From NCBI GenBank assembly GCA_031772625.1, contig CM062819.1, positions 1,234,876,955 to 1,234,940,954 on the forward strand: 64,000 nt of DNA, written 5' to 3'. Both the position numbers and the translations under genes were made by a program. Below, piece by piece: positions 22,963-34,232 of the stretch (positions within the stretch are counted from its first letter, which is position 1; each line of letters begins with the position of its first letter). The DNA comes from Pinus tabuliformis. Taxonomy: Eukaryota; Streptophyta; Pinopsida; Pinales; Pinaceae. Under the pieces are notes generated by a model that was not told the DNA's origin, did no database searches, and saw only the letters and a list, made by a program, of their open reading frames with translations.

Positions 22963-24830
22963 GGATAGGAGAAAGGGAAATCTAGTGAGTGAAAGCAAAA
23001 GAAGCACTAGGATGCTTCTAAGGAGGGGAAGAAGAAGTGGAATGGAAAAAAGACAAAAAGACAAAAACCAAAACACACCAATGCAATGATCCCCACAACC
23101 ATTGCAACCACTATAACATTGACTTTCATATAGAGAAGACGTGTTGGAAGTTGTATCCATAGCTCAACCCAAAGAACAAAAAGAAATATATTAAGAAGAA
23201 TAATCTTATGGCCATTAATTTGAGTAATCAATTGGAAATCAACTCGGACATGGATACAAAGATTTTTTGTACATTTGTGCAAAAGGAGATGAAACTGAGT
23301 AACCTTTAGCAACAGGAAGAGAATGAAAAGACTAGAACATTCCATATAAAAATATAGGTCAAGAAGGCACATATTGATGCTCTATTCAATTCGAGACCAT
23401 ATGAGAATCTCTTTACAATAGAGCTAGTCAACAAATTTGGATTACAATTTCATGATCATACAAGCCCATATCCATTGGGATGGGTAAATAAGAATGTGGA
23501 AATAAAGATATCAAAACATTGTGAAATTATTTTTGCTACTAATGTTGATTTTATTGTTGAAGTATAGCTAGATGTAATCCCCCTTGATCTATGTGGAGTA
23601 GTGTTTGGAAGTCCCTATATGTACATGCAAGATGCAATATTTGTGTATAGATCCAACTAGTACTGCCTCATCAAGTATGGAAAATCCTTCACAATCAATG
23701 CATTCAAGGGAAATTCCAAAATTTCACTGGTAAGTTCCAACCAAGCCAAGAAATTGATCACTTCTAGTAAAAGTAAGCTTTACTATTTTTAAGAGAAAAT
23801 CGGTCTATAGAAGAGTCAATAAGAGAAAAGGCATCCCTAGAGGGGTGTACTAACTAACATAAACGACAAATATATGATTTTTTACTGGAATACAAGGATA
23901 TGTTCCAAGGACCTAAATGACTACCACCCAAGAGGGAAGTGGAGCACAAGATTCAACTGTTACCAGACTCCTCGTTACCAAACATTGGGTAGTATAGGTA
24001 GTTTGTTGTAAAGAAAGTCAGGCAAAGAAGCAATTGCAACAACTACTAGAACATGGTGTCATTTTACTAAGTACCTCACCATGTGGGTCACCCACCATCA
24101 TTTTCTCAAAGAAGGATGGGACTTGGCGAATGTGTATTTATTACAAGGTATTAAACAAAATCACACTCAAGAATAGGTACCCCTTACCCAAGATATATGA
24201 CGTGCTATATCATTTGCAGTAAGAAAAATACTTCACCAAGTTGGACTTAAAGTTTGGATATCACCAAGTTTGGGTTAGAGAAGGATATACCTAGAAGACC
24301 ACCTTCAAACTACATAAGGTTTTTATGAGTGTTTAGTCATGTTGTTTGGCCTATGCAATGCACCAGTTACGTTTATGAGGTTAATGAATGACATGTTGCA
24401 CCCTTTTATAGATTCATTTGTTATTTTTTATTTCGATGATATATTGGTATGCACTACTACTTGGGAGGAGCACATACACATTTGATGCAGGTGGTACAAA
24501 TATTAAAGAAGCATCATTTATTGGAAAATCTCAAAGTGTGAGTCTACACAATGGTATTTGGTGTATCTGGGGTATGAGATAGGTGGAGGAGAGCTGAATA
24601 TAATCCTGCTAAGATGGAGGCCACCATGAAGTGTTCAGTGCCTACTAATGTTTCTAAGGTTAGGAGTTTCATAGGGGAAACACAATACCTAAGGAAATTC
24701 ATAGCCTCATTTTCAATAGTAGTAGCACCACTCCATGCCATAATAACAAGTGGCAAGAGTTTCCAGTGGGTAAAGGGTCAATAAAGGGCCTTTGAGGAAT
24801 TAAAGAAAATTATTAGTCAAGTGTTGGTTC
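22963..24830 (+). pseudogene. Ty3/gypsy gag tail, protease and reverse transcriptase
   Basis: Continues the gag split at 12714. A basic Lys-rich gag tail is followed by an aspartic-protease-like region at about 23370-23640. That region contains FNSRP where the catalytic DSG is expected, then HDHTSPYPLGWVNK and PLDLCGVVFGSPYMY. Reverse transcriptase follows: GVILLSTSPCGSPTIIFSKK and DGTWRMCIYYKVLNK at 24034-24222, with the catalytic FDDIL box near 24433. RNase H begins at about 24780 and is cut at 24830 by the next insertion. Stops are frequent and the protease active site is lost. Confidence 0.85.
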
Positions 24831-27800
24831 TGTTAGAGCCTAGATCGACCTCAAGCTGAAGGGAGGCAATCCTAGGATAACCACAAACCACGCTTAACCT
24901 GGTAGCTAGCCCTACCAGGTCGGGAGAGGGCTCTCTTCTTGTCAATCTCAGTTAAGATGACTGCATTTACAACTTGAGATGACTGAATTGAAATTAGATT
25001 TTAGGCTAGGTATAGTAGCTCTACGGTTTTTGGTTGATTTTGATGGTTTGGTTGCTGGATCAAATGGAGCAGGCAGCTTGGGTCGGGAAATCAAGTCAGA
25101 ATTGCAGACATGTTCTGTGGGGCGAGATAGATAAGTGTTTATGCACTAGTAATTGAGTGAAATGGTTGATTTAAGACTGCTGAGGGGCTGAGGAGGGCAT
25201 GCAAAGACCATGAATCCTCTTCAGACTGCTGAAAACATTAAAAACTAAATGCATTCCCAAGGCAAAGCACTGATATCAATGTATTTTGCCTATTTCTCTT
25301 GATTCATTTAGTTTAGAGGAAAGGAAAGATTTTGAAACATATAACACATGAGAAAAACTTATTACAGAAGAAGAAACAATACAAAAACATAGTATCACAA
25401 GAATCCCACAAAAATAGCTGCAAAACCTGGTTTTATTCCTTGCCAATCTGCTGATACAAGTATACAATGTGTGCACCACTTCCAAAAAGTCCAACCTTTA
25501 CAAATGACTGAGAAAAGACATCATATAGACCTCAAAACCATATGAGCTATCCATCAGGGGTCGAATCCATGAGTCAAGGAACTGTTTCAACAACATCTAA
25601 ACTAGGAACAAGAAAATAGGCAGTGGAACAACTTGCCTCTAAAACTAAGGAAACTGATACATTCAATTTAAAATCACCTTTGCTTTGATGTATCTACCCC
25701 ATCAAGTGTTTTACATCAACATTTACATCATATTACATCATTTACCATGCAAAATTTACCAAGAAAAGAAGAAAAAGTCAATTGCTGAAGAGACTAGGCG
25801 AAATTTGACTTTTAGGCAAAATTGACAAAATTTTCCTGATGCGTAGCGCCCTGAGCCTGATGCACAGTGCCGCTTCAAGGCTACTTTTGGAGGCCTTCCA
25901 CTCATCCAAATCAGGCCCAAGATAGCTTGTTGGAAAGCCCTACCTGTCTAGTTTCTGGAACACTTTGAATTTTCTGATTTGGAGGTCATTTTCCCCCTCA
26001 AAAGTGGATTCTCCCAAGACTGGTTCCTGTGTGTCCAAAAAGTGGCAGAGAGGGCACTTTTTGAGTGTTTTTTTTCCCTTTTGGTGGCCAATATATCCTC
26101 AAAAATTCATGAAACTTTCTGGGTTTGCTTATTTTTTGATGCTGAATCCAAATCTACAAGCCATTTGTCAAGAGGATGCACCAATTCACCGGCGCTGCAC
26201 ATTAGCCGGAATTTCCTGTGTTGCCTAATTCAAAAATTGGAAAATGACAAAATTATTTCAAAATTTGCCCAATTTTGGCTCAAAGATAAATCATGGGTTA
26301 CTTTGTTGGGCTAAAGTCACAACAGCCAAAATGTTGAGCTTTTCATCCTTCTTTTTTCCTTTTAATGCCCTCCTTAATCTTGCCTTAAGGTGCTTGATCC
26401 TCTTGTTGCATATTCTATTCTGGGTCAAATAATGGTGGGCCATATGCCTTACCATCTTGTTGTCTCTATTTGCTTTCTTTAGAAGGACCTCAAAGTGGAT
26501 ATTTACCCTTTCAAGCCATACCTCTCTCTCATGATCCACTTAGCCCTCTCTAAATTAACTGACAAAGCTTGTATCTTGTCCTCTTGCTTCTTGATGATCA
26601 TGTCTTTGACAATCCTTGGATCTTGAGCATCCAAGTCAATGACATTAACTCTTTGTGTCTCCTCATGGTCAACAAGGTCAAAATCTCTCTCCATTTTTAT
26701 GGTTGTGAACACTTGTGGTTGTATGGACAATGGTGAAGTGAAAACAGAGTGGAGGAATGAAGTGGACAGAGTGTATGGAGGGGTATGTGAATGTATGAGA
26801 TGTAAATAGAGTTTAGGGAATGTGAACGAGATTTAGGAGAGAGGGTAGGGTTTTTAGGGGAATAGGTAAGGTTTGTAGGGGAGTAGGTAGAATAGGTTTT
26901 TTATGTGGAGGGTAAGGGTTTTATGTAGAATAGGGTTTGGGAATAGTGGGATGTGGGGATTGGAAAAAAATAGATGAAGGGAATAATGTCTAGGGAGTTA
27001 GGGAAGGGATTAGGAGATAGGTTTTGGGCAAATGGATTTAGGGCATAGGGCTTTAGAAGGAGAATGATAAACAGTTGTGGTGTGAAATGTATGAGGTAGT
27101 TTTAGAGACAAATTAGGGTTTAGTTTTTAGAGAGGTATAAACCACCAAAAATTCATGTAAACCCTAGTTTCAACTAAAAAGAGGCTCTACTTACTTGATA
27201 GGAGGTGACATGAGGCAATTGCAGTGATTGAAGATGATTTTTAGAGGTTTGGAAGCTTCACAGTCCAATGCGCAGTGCCACCAGCCTAATGCATAGTGCC
27301 TCCCTAATGCGCAATGCTAGTGTATTTTTCTGAAGGAAGTTTGGCTTTGATGCACAACGCCAGCCTCCCAATGCGCAATGCCAACTTCAAGGCGAGTTTT
27401 GACTACCTTCCCGATGTTGAAATTGGGTGTTTGATAGCTCCTTGGAAATCTTGTCGAGTCTAATTTCTAGAACATCTTTAATTTTCAGTTTCTAGTTCAT
27501 TTTCCCTGTCAAAAGTCAAATCTCCCAAGACTGGTCAAATGTGTAGAATGAGGTTGCCTAAATGTAGAGTGCTGTTGCAGTCAACTTTTGAAGGTCTTCC
27601 TCAACTCCAAATTGAGCTCATGATAGCTCATTAGAAATATATCTCTGTCTAGATATCATTTAAATCATCAAGCAATTCATTTGAACATCCAAACTAGGTG
27701 AAATATTGATTTTCCCAAGGTCACTCCAGAAGTGCATCAATCCTCTTGAGGCCAATGATGTTTTCGACATTTCTCCCAAACCACAAAACTTGTGTAAAAA

Positions 27801-28480
27801 CTGAAAGAGGATTTTATTCTTGGGTCACTGATGGACAAAAAACTCTCTCACTTTTGTCAAATTCATCTTTTCTTGCTCAGAAACATAGTTTGAAGAAAAC
27901 CTATCCCGATACGTGGAACATGGGATTTGTAGAAATGAAGGGAAATGAAGGGGATGAGGGGCTTATAAATTCTTGAGAAAATTTTGGGAAGTAGGGAGGG
28001 CTGTTAGGAAGCAGGGGAAAGTGGAATTTCAAAGATTGAGTGAGGGGAAGGGGTCCAAAAGGGCAAAACACAGGCCTAGCCTAACAAATTGTCAAATTGT
28101 AGGAATAAACTATGGTTTGTGTGAAAATGATGAATTTGAGGGATATCAGTGATGGGAATTGTTTAAGAAGATATATTAGGGATAGGGGACGGTGTATGAA
28201 AATTAGGACACAAGTTTTGTTGATCATTTGGCCATCCAAGAAAAATTACCTTTAAAACCCTAGGAGAGCAAAATGGGCCTTACCCAAGTACAACTGAAGC
28301 ATGAACAAGGTGTAAAATGACCCATTGGAACCTGAAATGATGGTAACTCTTTGAATGATGGTACACTCAGCCAAATGATGAGACACTTGGAAAACTTTGG
28401 AAAACAAATCCTAGACCTAAGACCACTTTGTAAGAGCATGTTTGATCACTGGTGGAAGGCTTCAAAGACTGAAACTAACA
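24831..28480 (-). mobile_element. Long solo-LTR-like insertion A
   Basis: Starts TGTTAG and ends CTAACA, flanked by a perfect GGTTC duplication (24826-24830 and 28481-28485). Removing it restores the host pol frame through VLVLSLPN. No terminal direct repeats are found inside 3650 bp, so it reads as one very long solo LTR. It shares its left end, interior and right end with insertion B. Minus orientation is inferred from TATA-like sequences and the conserved ORF. About 0.9 kb longer than B, with an internal duplicated segment (25840-26050 resembles 27270-27560). Confidence 0.78.
26291..26730 (-). pseudogene. LTR-borne coiled-coil ORF, copy A (frameshifted)
   Basis: Two overlapping frames (26730-26503, 75 residues; 26539-26291, 82 residues) form one protein interrupted by a net frameshift near 26530. 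The second part starts at the homologous block WLERVNIHFEVLLKK and goes on with a very basic Lys/Arg-rich helix-forming stretch (HYLTQNRICNKRIKHLKARL). It aligns without gaps to copy B over the first 31 residues, with 15 identities. I do not recognise the protein; it has no membrane segment or signal peptide, and a nucleic-acid-binding coiled coil is an inference from composition. Confidence 0.5.
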
Positions 28481-28485
28481 GGTTC

Positions 28486-29131
28486 TATCATTACCAAACT
28501 TGTAGAAGGCATTCAAAATGGAGACATATATAGGAAATACATTGGGTGAAGCATGAATGTAGGGAGGAAGGCCTATATGCTACCATTTTGAAGTATTTCA
28601 TGGGGTAGTTCTCAACTACCCTACCTAGGACAAGAAGCTCTATGCCCTGGTGCAAGCCATGAAGAAGTAAAAAAAATATATGATGGGAAAGGAGACAAGA
28701 ATACACATAGATCACTAGTCGATACAGTACATGGAATACCAAAGTAAGCTACAACAAACCGATCATTACAAGTCAGATCAAGGATTGCAAGTGGATGGGG
28801 TTTATATGATAGATTCATTTAGTGATCAAGTACTAGAAGGATAGAACCAACAAGTTGGCTAAAATTCTTTCAAGGCCGCCCACATCAAAGATCACAACTT
28901 TGGGAACTTTGATACACATGGATTTATTCACCATGATGCATATAGAGAGGCATATTCAGAGGATGAGGAATTCAACAAGGTGCTTTAATAGTTGCGGAGC
29001 CAAAGTCATGTGCATGATGGTGACATCATAGTTGACTACCGTCTACAAGACAACTTACTCTACATGCTAGATAAGTTATGTGTTCCTAAAGGTGAGCAAC
29101 TACAACTGATTAGAGAGGCTCACACTTCTAA
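28486..29131 (+). pseudogene. Ty3/gypsy RNase H and integrase zinc finger
   Basis: Resumes the host pol after insertion A. RNase H reads GGRPICYHFEVFHGVVLNYP and KKLYALVQAMKK with several stops. The integrase N-terminal zinc-binding region follows at 29040-29131 (LLYMLDKLCVPKGEQLQLI, REAHTSKV). It is cut inside the HHCC finger by insertion B at 29137. Confidence 0.85.
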
Positions 29132-30587
29132 GGTTGTGTTAGCACCTGGATTCAAACTCACGCTGAAGGAAGGCAATGCCAGGGTAACCACAAACCACGC
29201 TTAGCCAGGTAGCTAGCCCTACTAGGCCAGGAGAGGGTTCTCTCTGTAAGGATCTTAGCCAAATTGACTGGATCTAGAAATTGATATTAAGATAGGTATA
29301 GTAGCACAAGGTTTGATTATATTTTGAAGGGTTTTGCTAGATCAATAGGAGCCAAACATTTAGGGCAAGGAAATTAGGTAAAAAATGCAGGGTGTTTGAT
29401 GGGGCAAGGTAGGCACAACGATTAGAACCTTAGGGTTTGATGGATGAGGTGAAAAGACAGGTGAGGAGCTAGGAAGATCATGTAAAACTCATGGATTTGT
29501 CCTAAAATGAAGAAAACACAGACTGTGAAATGCCTACCCAAAATAGAGCGTAAAAGTTATGGATTCTGCCTTTCAGACTTGTATACATTCACATAAAGAG
29601 TATGGAATGATGAAATGGAGTCAACAATAGATTTTAAGACATGAAAACATAAGAAAAAATGAACTGAGCATCATACCACATGGATCCCAAATAAATAGCT
29701 GCAATTTTTCATTAATCTCCTGCTGTAACTCGTACAAAATGATGCCTATCAAAACCTTAGCATCCCACTAAGTCCAACCCCTAAAAATGACTAGGGAAAT
29801 ACATAATATAGGATTCAAACCACCCATCCTAACCTCATGGGGTCAAATCCATGAGAAGAGGGAAAGATCCAAGAAAGGCTGAACTCCTAACAAGAGAATA
29901 GGGTGGTCAAAGTGACTCATCCCTAACCCAAGCAAACTGATTCATTACACCTCATGAACTTGATTTACCTAATGTATTTACCCTAGTAAGTACTAGAAAC
30001 ATGATAATTACATTTAACTCATAATCTAAATAGATAAATTCATGATTTAACAAGGTGAAAGTGAAAACTGGGACAAAACAATGAAAATCTGGACAAAGTG
30101 TCAAACGCGTAGCGCCAATGCCAGGCGTGCCCTTCATCTTTATTTGAACTTTTGAGTACCTTCTCGATGTCCAAATTGGGCCCAAAATAGCTTGTTGTAA
30201 AGCTCTTCAAGTCTACTTTCCAGAAAATATTGAATTTTTGCATTTGCAGTTCATTTTCCATGTCAAAAGTGAATTCTCCCGACACTGCTCAGCGCTTAGT
30301 GCCCATGCCAAAAAGAGGGTAGAAAGGTCATTTTTGAGGGGTTTTGGCCCTTTTGGTCAACCAGTTCTGCTCCAAAACCTTAGAAAATGAACAGGGTGCA
30401 TGTACTCATCATTTTGAATCCAAAAATGCTGACCATTTCCTCATTGGATGCCCCAAAAAGGAGTGCAATGCCCAAGGTGCTGCGTGTTTGACCTCCATGG
30501 TTGTGCTAAAAATTGTCTGAAAATATCAGCAAGTAACTTCATGCCCCAAAATGGTAAAAGTATCCAAAAATGTGTTTTTATAGTTGA

Positions 30588-31055
30588 TTATATGTTAGAG
30601 GCATGGATAGATGCCTCAACAAGAATATCTAACTTTCTTTTCTCCTCTTTCTTAGTAAGTTTTTCAATTTTTGCTTGAGCTCTTTTGAGCTTGGCTCTAG
30701 CAATTTGGTTTCTCATGGCATAATGCTTTTCCATCCTCCTTTGAATGTCATTTTCCTTCTTAGTCTTGGCCAAGAGATTCTCTAAATGCTCATTGACTCT
30801 ATTAAGCCAATATTCCTAGTCTTGATTGATCATGTTTTCCCATTGTTCATCAACAGTGAGTTGTTTAGCAAGCTCAACTCGTCTTTTCCTTTCTAGTTCT
30901 AGAGCTCTTTGCAGCCCTCTAGTCTTGAAGGCTATTCCTATGTGCAACACCATGTACAGGTGCGCAGCGCTCTGTTGTATGCATAGCGCCATGCAAAAAT
31001 ACACTAGCGCATAGGCTCTATGCGCAACGCTCCGGTTGTATGCGCAGTGCCCCAC
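30588..31055 (-). pseudogene. LTR-borne coiled-coil ORF, copy B (one amber stop)
   Basis: A single frame of 156 codons interrupted only by TAG at 30816-30818. The first about 40 residues lie in the GCGCA motif array and are probably not conserved. From about 30930 the sequence becomes charged and helical (RALELERKRRVELAKQL), then YWLNRVNEHLENLLAK and a Lys-rich tail ending KRKLDILVEAS. It is homologous to copy A. At conserved residues the codons often differ only at silent positions (R, V, H, L, L, K, N), which suggests past selection on protein. No known family recognised. Confidence 0.5.
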
Positions 31056-31105
31056 AATTTCGCCCTGTGCGCAACGCTCCTTGCTCTATGCACAACGCCC
31101 AAGGT
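30955..31105. repeat. TGCGCAACGC motif array
   Basis: Six or seven imperfect copies of TGCGCARCGCYCC spaced about 16-28 bases lie in otherwise AT-rich DNA. Related motifs are scattered at 30103-30130, 30285-30310, 25840-25875 and 27270-27400 in the same family. Confidence 0.75.
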
Positions 31106-31184
31106 TTCTTCGGCCACTAATTTGCTACAGCTCCGTTTTGTCTCTTTGGAAAATGAGCATGATGAAGTTTGAAAATTCTTTTGA

Positions 31185-31196
31185 AACCTTATATAG
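31185..31196 (-). promoter_or_regulatory. TATA box of insertion B
   Basis: The minus strand reads CTCTATATAAGG. The closely similar CTATATAAAG occurs in the other LTRs of this window. It lies about 130 bases upstream of the LTR-borne ORF and supports minus orientation; the plus strand reads the weaker TTATATAGA. Confidence 0.5.
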
Positions 31197-31460
31197 AGGA
31201 TGCGTTTGATTTTTCCTTAGAAAAAACCCACTTTATAATGTTTGTTTGGAACTTTTACTTTGTCTTCAAATCTCTGTCTGATGCTTTTCTTTCTTTGTCT
31301 CTTTTCAGGTGGATGATAATTTTGATTGAGCTGATCCTTCAATGATTCCTCTCTTGCAGCAAGGAGAAGTGCCTTGGGCAGCTTATGGGAACAATTATTA
31401 CATAAAACAACTTGAATTACATCAAGGATATGAACAATATGAACAAACTAAAATACTCTG

Positions 31461-31496
31461 TTTTCATCTCAAAAAACAATGTTTTTGAGATGAAAA
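31461..31496. repeat. Perfect 15-bp hairpin
   Basis: TTTTCATCTCAAAAA (31461-31475) and its exact reverse complement (31482-31496) flank a 6-base loop. It sits about 270 bases from the predicted TATA box in the presumed U3 of insertion B. Function unknown. Confidence 0.8.
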
Positions 31497-31897
31497 TTAC
31501 ATTAGTGAAATAAGGATTTTGTACAGTAACCATGACTAACTACCAACCATTCTTGTTTATTGGTCTTCCTCATACCTTTGCTGCCCTTTATTTGCAATAA
31601 AACAAAGCTTTTGACCTTGGAAATGAACCCTAAGACCTAATGGAGACATAACTGCCTTGACTCTAAAAATAATATAACTAAAACCATAACTGAATGAAAC
31701 ATGAAGAAGGGTCAGCAAATATACCTGATGAGGGAAAATTAGATGTTCTAAGAAGAAGAAGACAACCATCAGTGGATCATTTTTGGCATGACCTAATGGA
31801 ATGATAAAAAATTGCAATATGAGACACCCTCAATGAAAATGCAAAGAGTAGATTTGATTCGAGATGGAAGTATGCATATACTGACACTAACAGGTTG

Positions 31898-33046
31898 CAT
31901 AACACTTTGGTGTAGGGAAGAAAGTAGCCAACTTGCAGAGGTGTGTGTATTGGCTCAACATGCAAGAACATGTAGCTAGGTTCATAAGAGGATGCATGCT
32001 TTGTTATATTAGAAAACCTAGTAATAGGAAGTAGGGTTTATATCATCCCTTGCATGTACCCACTCATTATTGGGAAAAAATCTTTATGGAATTTTTGGGA
32101 GGTTTACAAAAAACTAGGAAGGGCCATGACTACATGTTCATGGTAGTTGATAATTTCAACAAGATGTGTGTTTTAATGCCCTATAAAAATACCATCACTG
32201 CGAAAGAAGTAGTGAACTTGGCCTTTGGAAAAGTCTAGGTGCACTTTGGGATACCAAGGAGCATCATTTTAGATACAAACACAAGATTTATCAATGCATT
32301 TTGGACCATGTTGTGGGACAAGATGGACACAAAGTTTAAGAGGTCTACAACATTCCATTCACAAAGAGAGGGGCAGAAAAAAATATTCTATATGATTTTG
32401 GTGCAACTTTTGAGGGATTACAATAAGAAGAATCCAAAGACTTGGGACGAAAATTTGGTATATATACAACACTCTTATATCATAATAGTCCACACTTCTA
32501 CTAGTAAGTCCCCATTTGAAACTTTTTTTGGATATTTTCCACCTTCACCTTTGGATATTACATATGGATAACAAGAAGGACTGAGGGGGGATCTTACAAG
32601 GGATTCCTTAAGAGTAGATTTTTTTTTGAGAAGATAAAGAAAATCCATATACATGTATAGGAGACACTTACAAAGTTACAATAAAAATATAAGGCTAGAC
32701 ATGATCAACATAGAACAAAGAAGTCATTCAAAGTGGGAGATAGAGTATGGTTACAATTGAACAAGGAGAGGCTATAAGGTCTTGGTAAGAAAATCAAGGC
32801 TTTGTGTGGTATGGTCCCTTTCAGATACTAGAAAAGGTGGGATATAATGGCTGTAGACTCATTCTATCCCCATACATGCACATTTACTTAGTGCTAAATG
32901 TAAATAATATGAAACTCTATGAGCCTTCGATGCTTATTCAGGAAGAGGAACAAGTTCTATCTTTTGTAGAGGATTTGACACTAGATGCTCAGGTAGAGGT
33001 GACAAAGGATACAATTTTGCAGAAAAAGTCCATAACTACAAGATAG
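31898..33046 (+). pseudogene. Ty3/gypsy integrase and C-terminal domain
   Basis: Resumes host pol. The zinc-finger end reads ARFIRGCMLC at about 31970. The catalytic core follows with GHDYMFMVVDNF, FGIPRSIILDTNTRF and FHSQREGQ, where TDGQ is usual. Further on come KTWDENLVYIQHSY and FGYFPPSPLDITYG. The C-terminal part (32804-33046) has YGPFQILEKVG and a Glu-rich tail typical of chromovirus integrases. Stops remain at 32236 and 32570. Confidence 0.86.
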
Positions 33047-33169
33047 GGACAACATGAACTTTGGAAGATTGGGTTGAAAGGAAAAATTCCAGGTAAGGGT
33101 AAATGGTACACTTGAGAGAAGGCAGGGGAAATTTATTTACCTCATTCAATAGAAGCTTTTGGGGACCAA

Positions 33170-33194
33170 AATCCCCCAAAAATGGGGGGGGGGG
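33170..33194 (+). other. Polypurine tract and G run before 3' LTR
   Basis: CCCCCAAAAATGGGG leads into a run of about ten G residues, directly followed by the LTR start TATGATTTAG. Confidence 0.75.
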
Positions 33195-34227
33195 TATGAT
33201 TTAGATTGGATCATCATCTTATTTTTCATCCATCTTGATTCTTTTAGAGTGGAAAAACTAGAGGAATCAACTCACCAGACCATTTTAACCGGTGGGTCCC
33301 AGTTTGGCGAATTGGGGTCTGAAACCTTTTGAAAGAAATTGGAGACATCAAATGGCATTTTTTGGGGTTAATTTTTTTCACTTATGCATGCACCTTTTTT
33401 TACTATTATGCATACAAATACCTTTCCAACATTGGAAGAATCGCCTCAATCAGACTTTGTATGCAAACATTATGTTACTCAAAATTTGACCTTCTAATTT
33501 TGACCATTATAATTCGAGAGGATGTCATCTTAGCCCTCATTATTCATGGAAAAGGGGATATCCAAGTGATAATGATGAAGAAGGTAGCATAAGAGTCCAT
33601 ATTGTAACTTTAGCTAAGAATTGAAAAAGTCAAACTTATAAGATGGATTTTCGGAAAAGAACTGTGTTTTTGAATTTAGTTTGTCCACCATTTCTGGTGG
33701 ACACTCCACCTATCATCAGCAACATAGAATCAAACTTAACCACTAGTAATATATTGGTCTATGTTATCACTGGGCCGCTAGAAGGAAAAGGGGTATGATT
33801 GTATTCGAGTTCATTTTGTTCCATAGATAAGTAGAGTAGATGAGAGTGGTTAGAGAGAAAGAAAATAGAGAGGATTTGTGCATTGTAGTAGCCCACATGC
33901 GACAAGCCTCACTTCTTTTTACTTGCATCCATTTTCCTTTCATAGAAATAGAGAAACCTCACTTCTAGTTGAGTTTTCTACTGAAAGGGTTTCCTAGGTT
34001 ACATCTTTAGTTAATTTGTGGTTTGTGAGTTTTGTTTAATTTTTTTTATATTTTCTGCATAATTAACAATTGCTTGCATATGCAATAAAGAATAATTAAC
34101 AAATCCAAAAATCTAAAAAAAATTAAACCCTCATGGTGTAGATTTCATATTCTCTAATATGCTTTAGTAACCTTGTTGTGAAGAATTGTCTAGTGGAATA
34201 TCCATGATATTTTATGGATAAATTTCA
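33195..34227 (+). repeat. 3' LTR of the host Ty3/gypsy element
   Basis: Aligns with 10907-11836. It contains an extra 91-bp segment at 33639-33729 absent from the 5' LTR. The end is inferred at AAATTTCA. Confidence 0.72.
33639..33729. mobile_element. 91-bp segment flanked by 9-bp direct repeats
   Basis: TCAAACTTA occurs at 33630-33638 and 33730-33738; the 5' LTR has one copy and no insert. The segment includes the hairpin GTCCACC-ATTTCT-GGTGGAC. Either a tiny insertion with a 9-bp duplication or a deletion between direct repeats in the other LTR. Confidence 0.5.
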
Positions 34228-34232
34228 TTGAT

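Larger units (their letters stand above)
29137..31892 (-). mobile_element. Long solo-LTR-like insertion B
   Basis: TGTTAG...CTAACA ends with a perfect GGTTG duplication (29132-29136 and 31893-31897). Without it the host integrase reads on through HFGVGKK. The left end matches insertion A (AACCACAAACCACGCTTA, GGTAGCTAGCCCTAC). On the minus strand the right end matches too (TGTTAGTGTCAGT versus TGTTAGTTTCAGT). No internal LTR pair, primer site or pol is present. Confidence 0.78.
10907..34227 (+). mobile_element. Degenerate Ty3/gypsy element, split by three nested insertions
   Basis: Related LTRs at 10907-11836 and about 33195-34227 flank gag, protease, reverse transcriptase, RNase H and integrase remnants in Ty3/gypsy order on the plus strand. 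Removing 12715-22957, 24831-28480 and 29137-31892 rejoins gag and pol at the target duplications, which shows the fragments are one element. The element itself would be about 6.7 kb. Every domain carries stops. The flanking 5-bp duplication could not be read with confidence. Confidence 0.85.
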
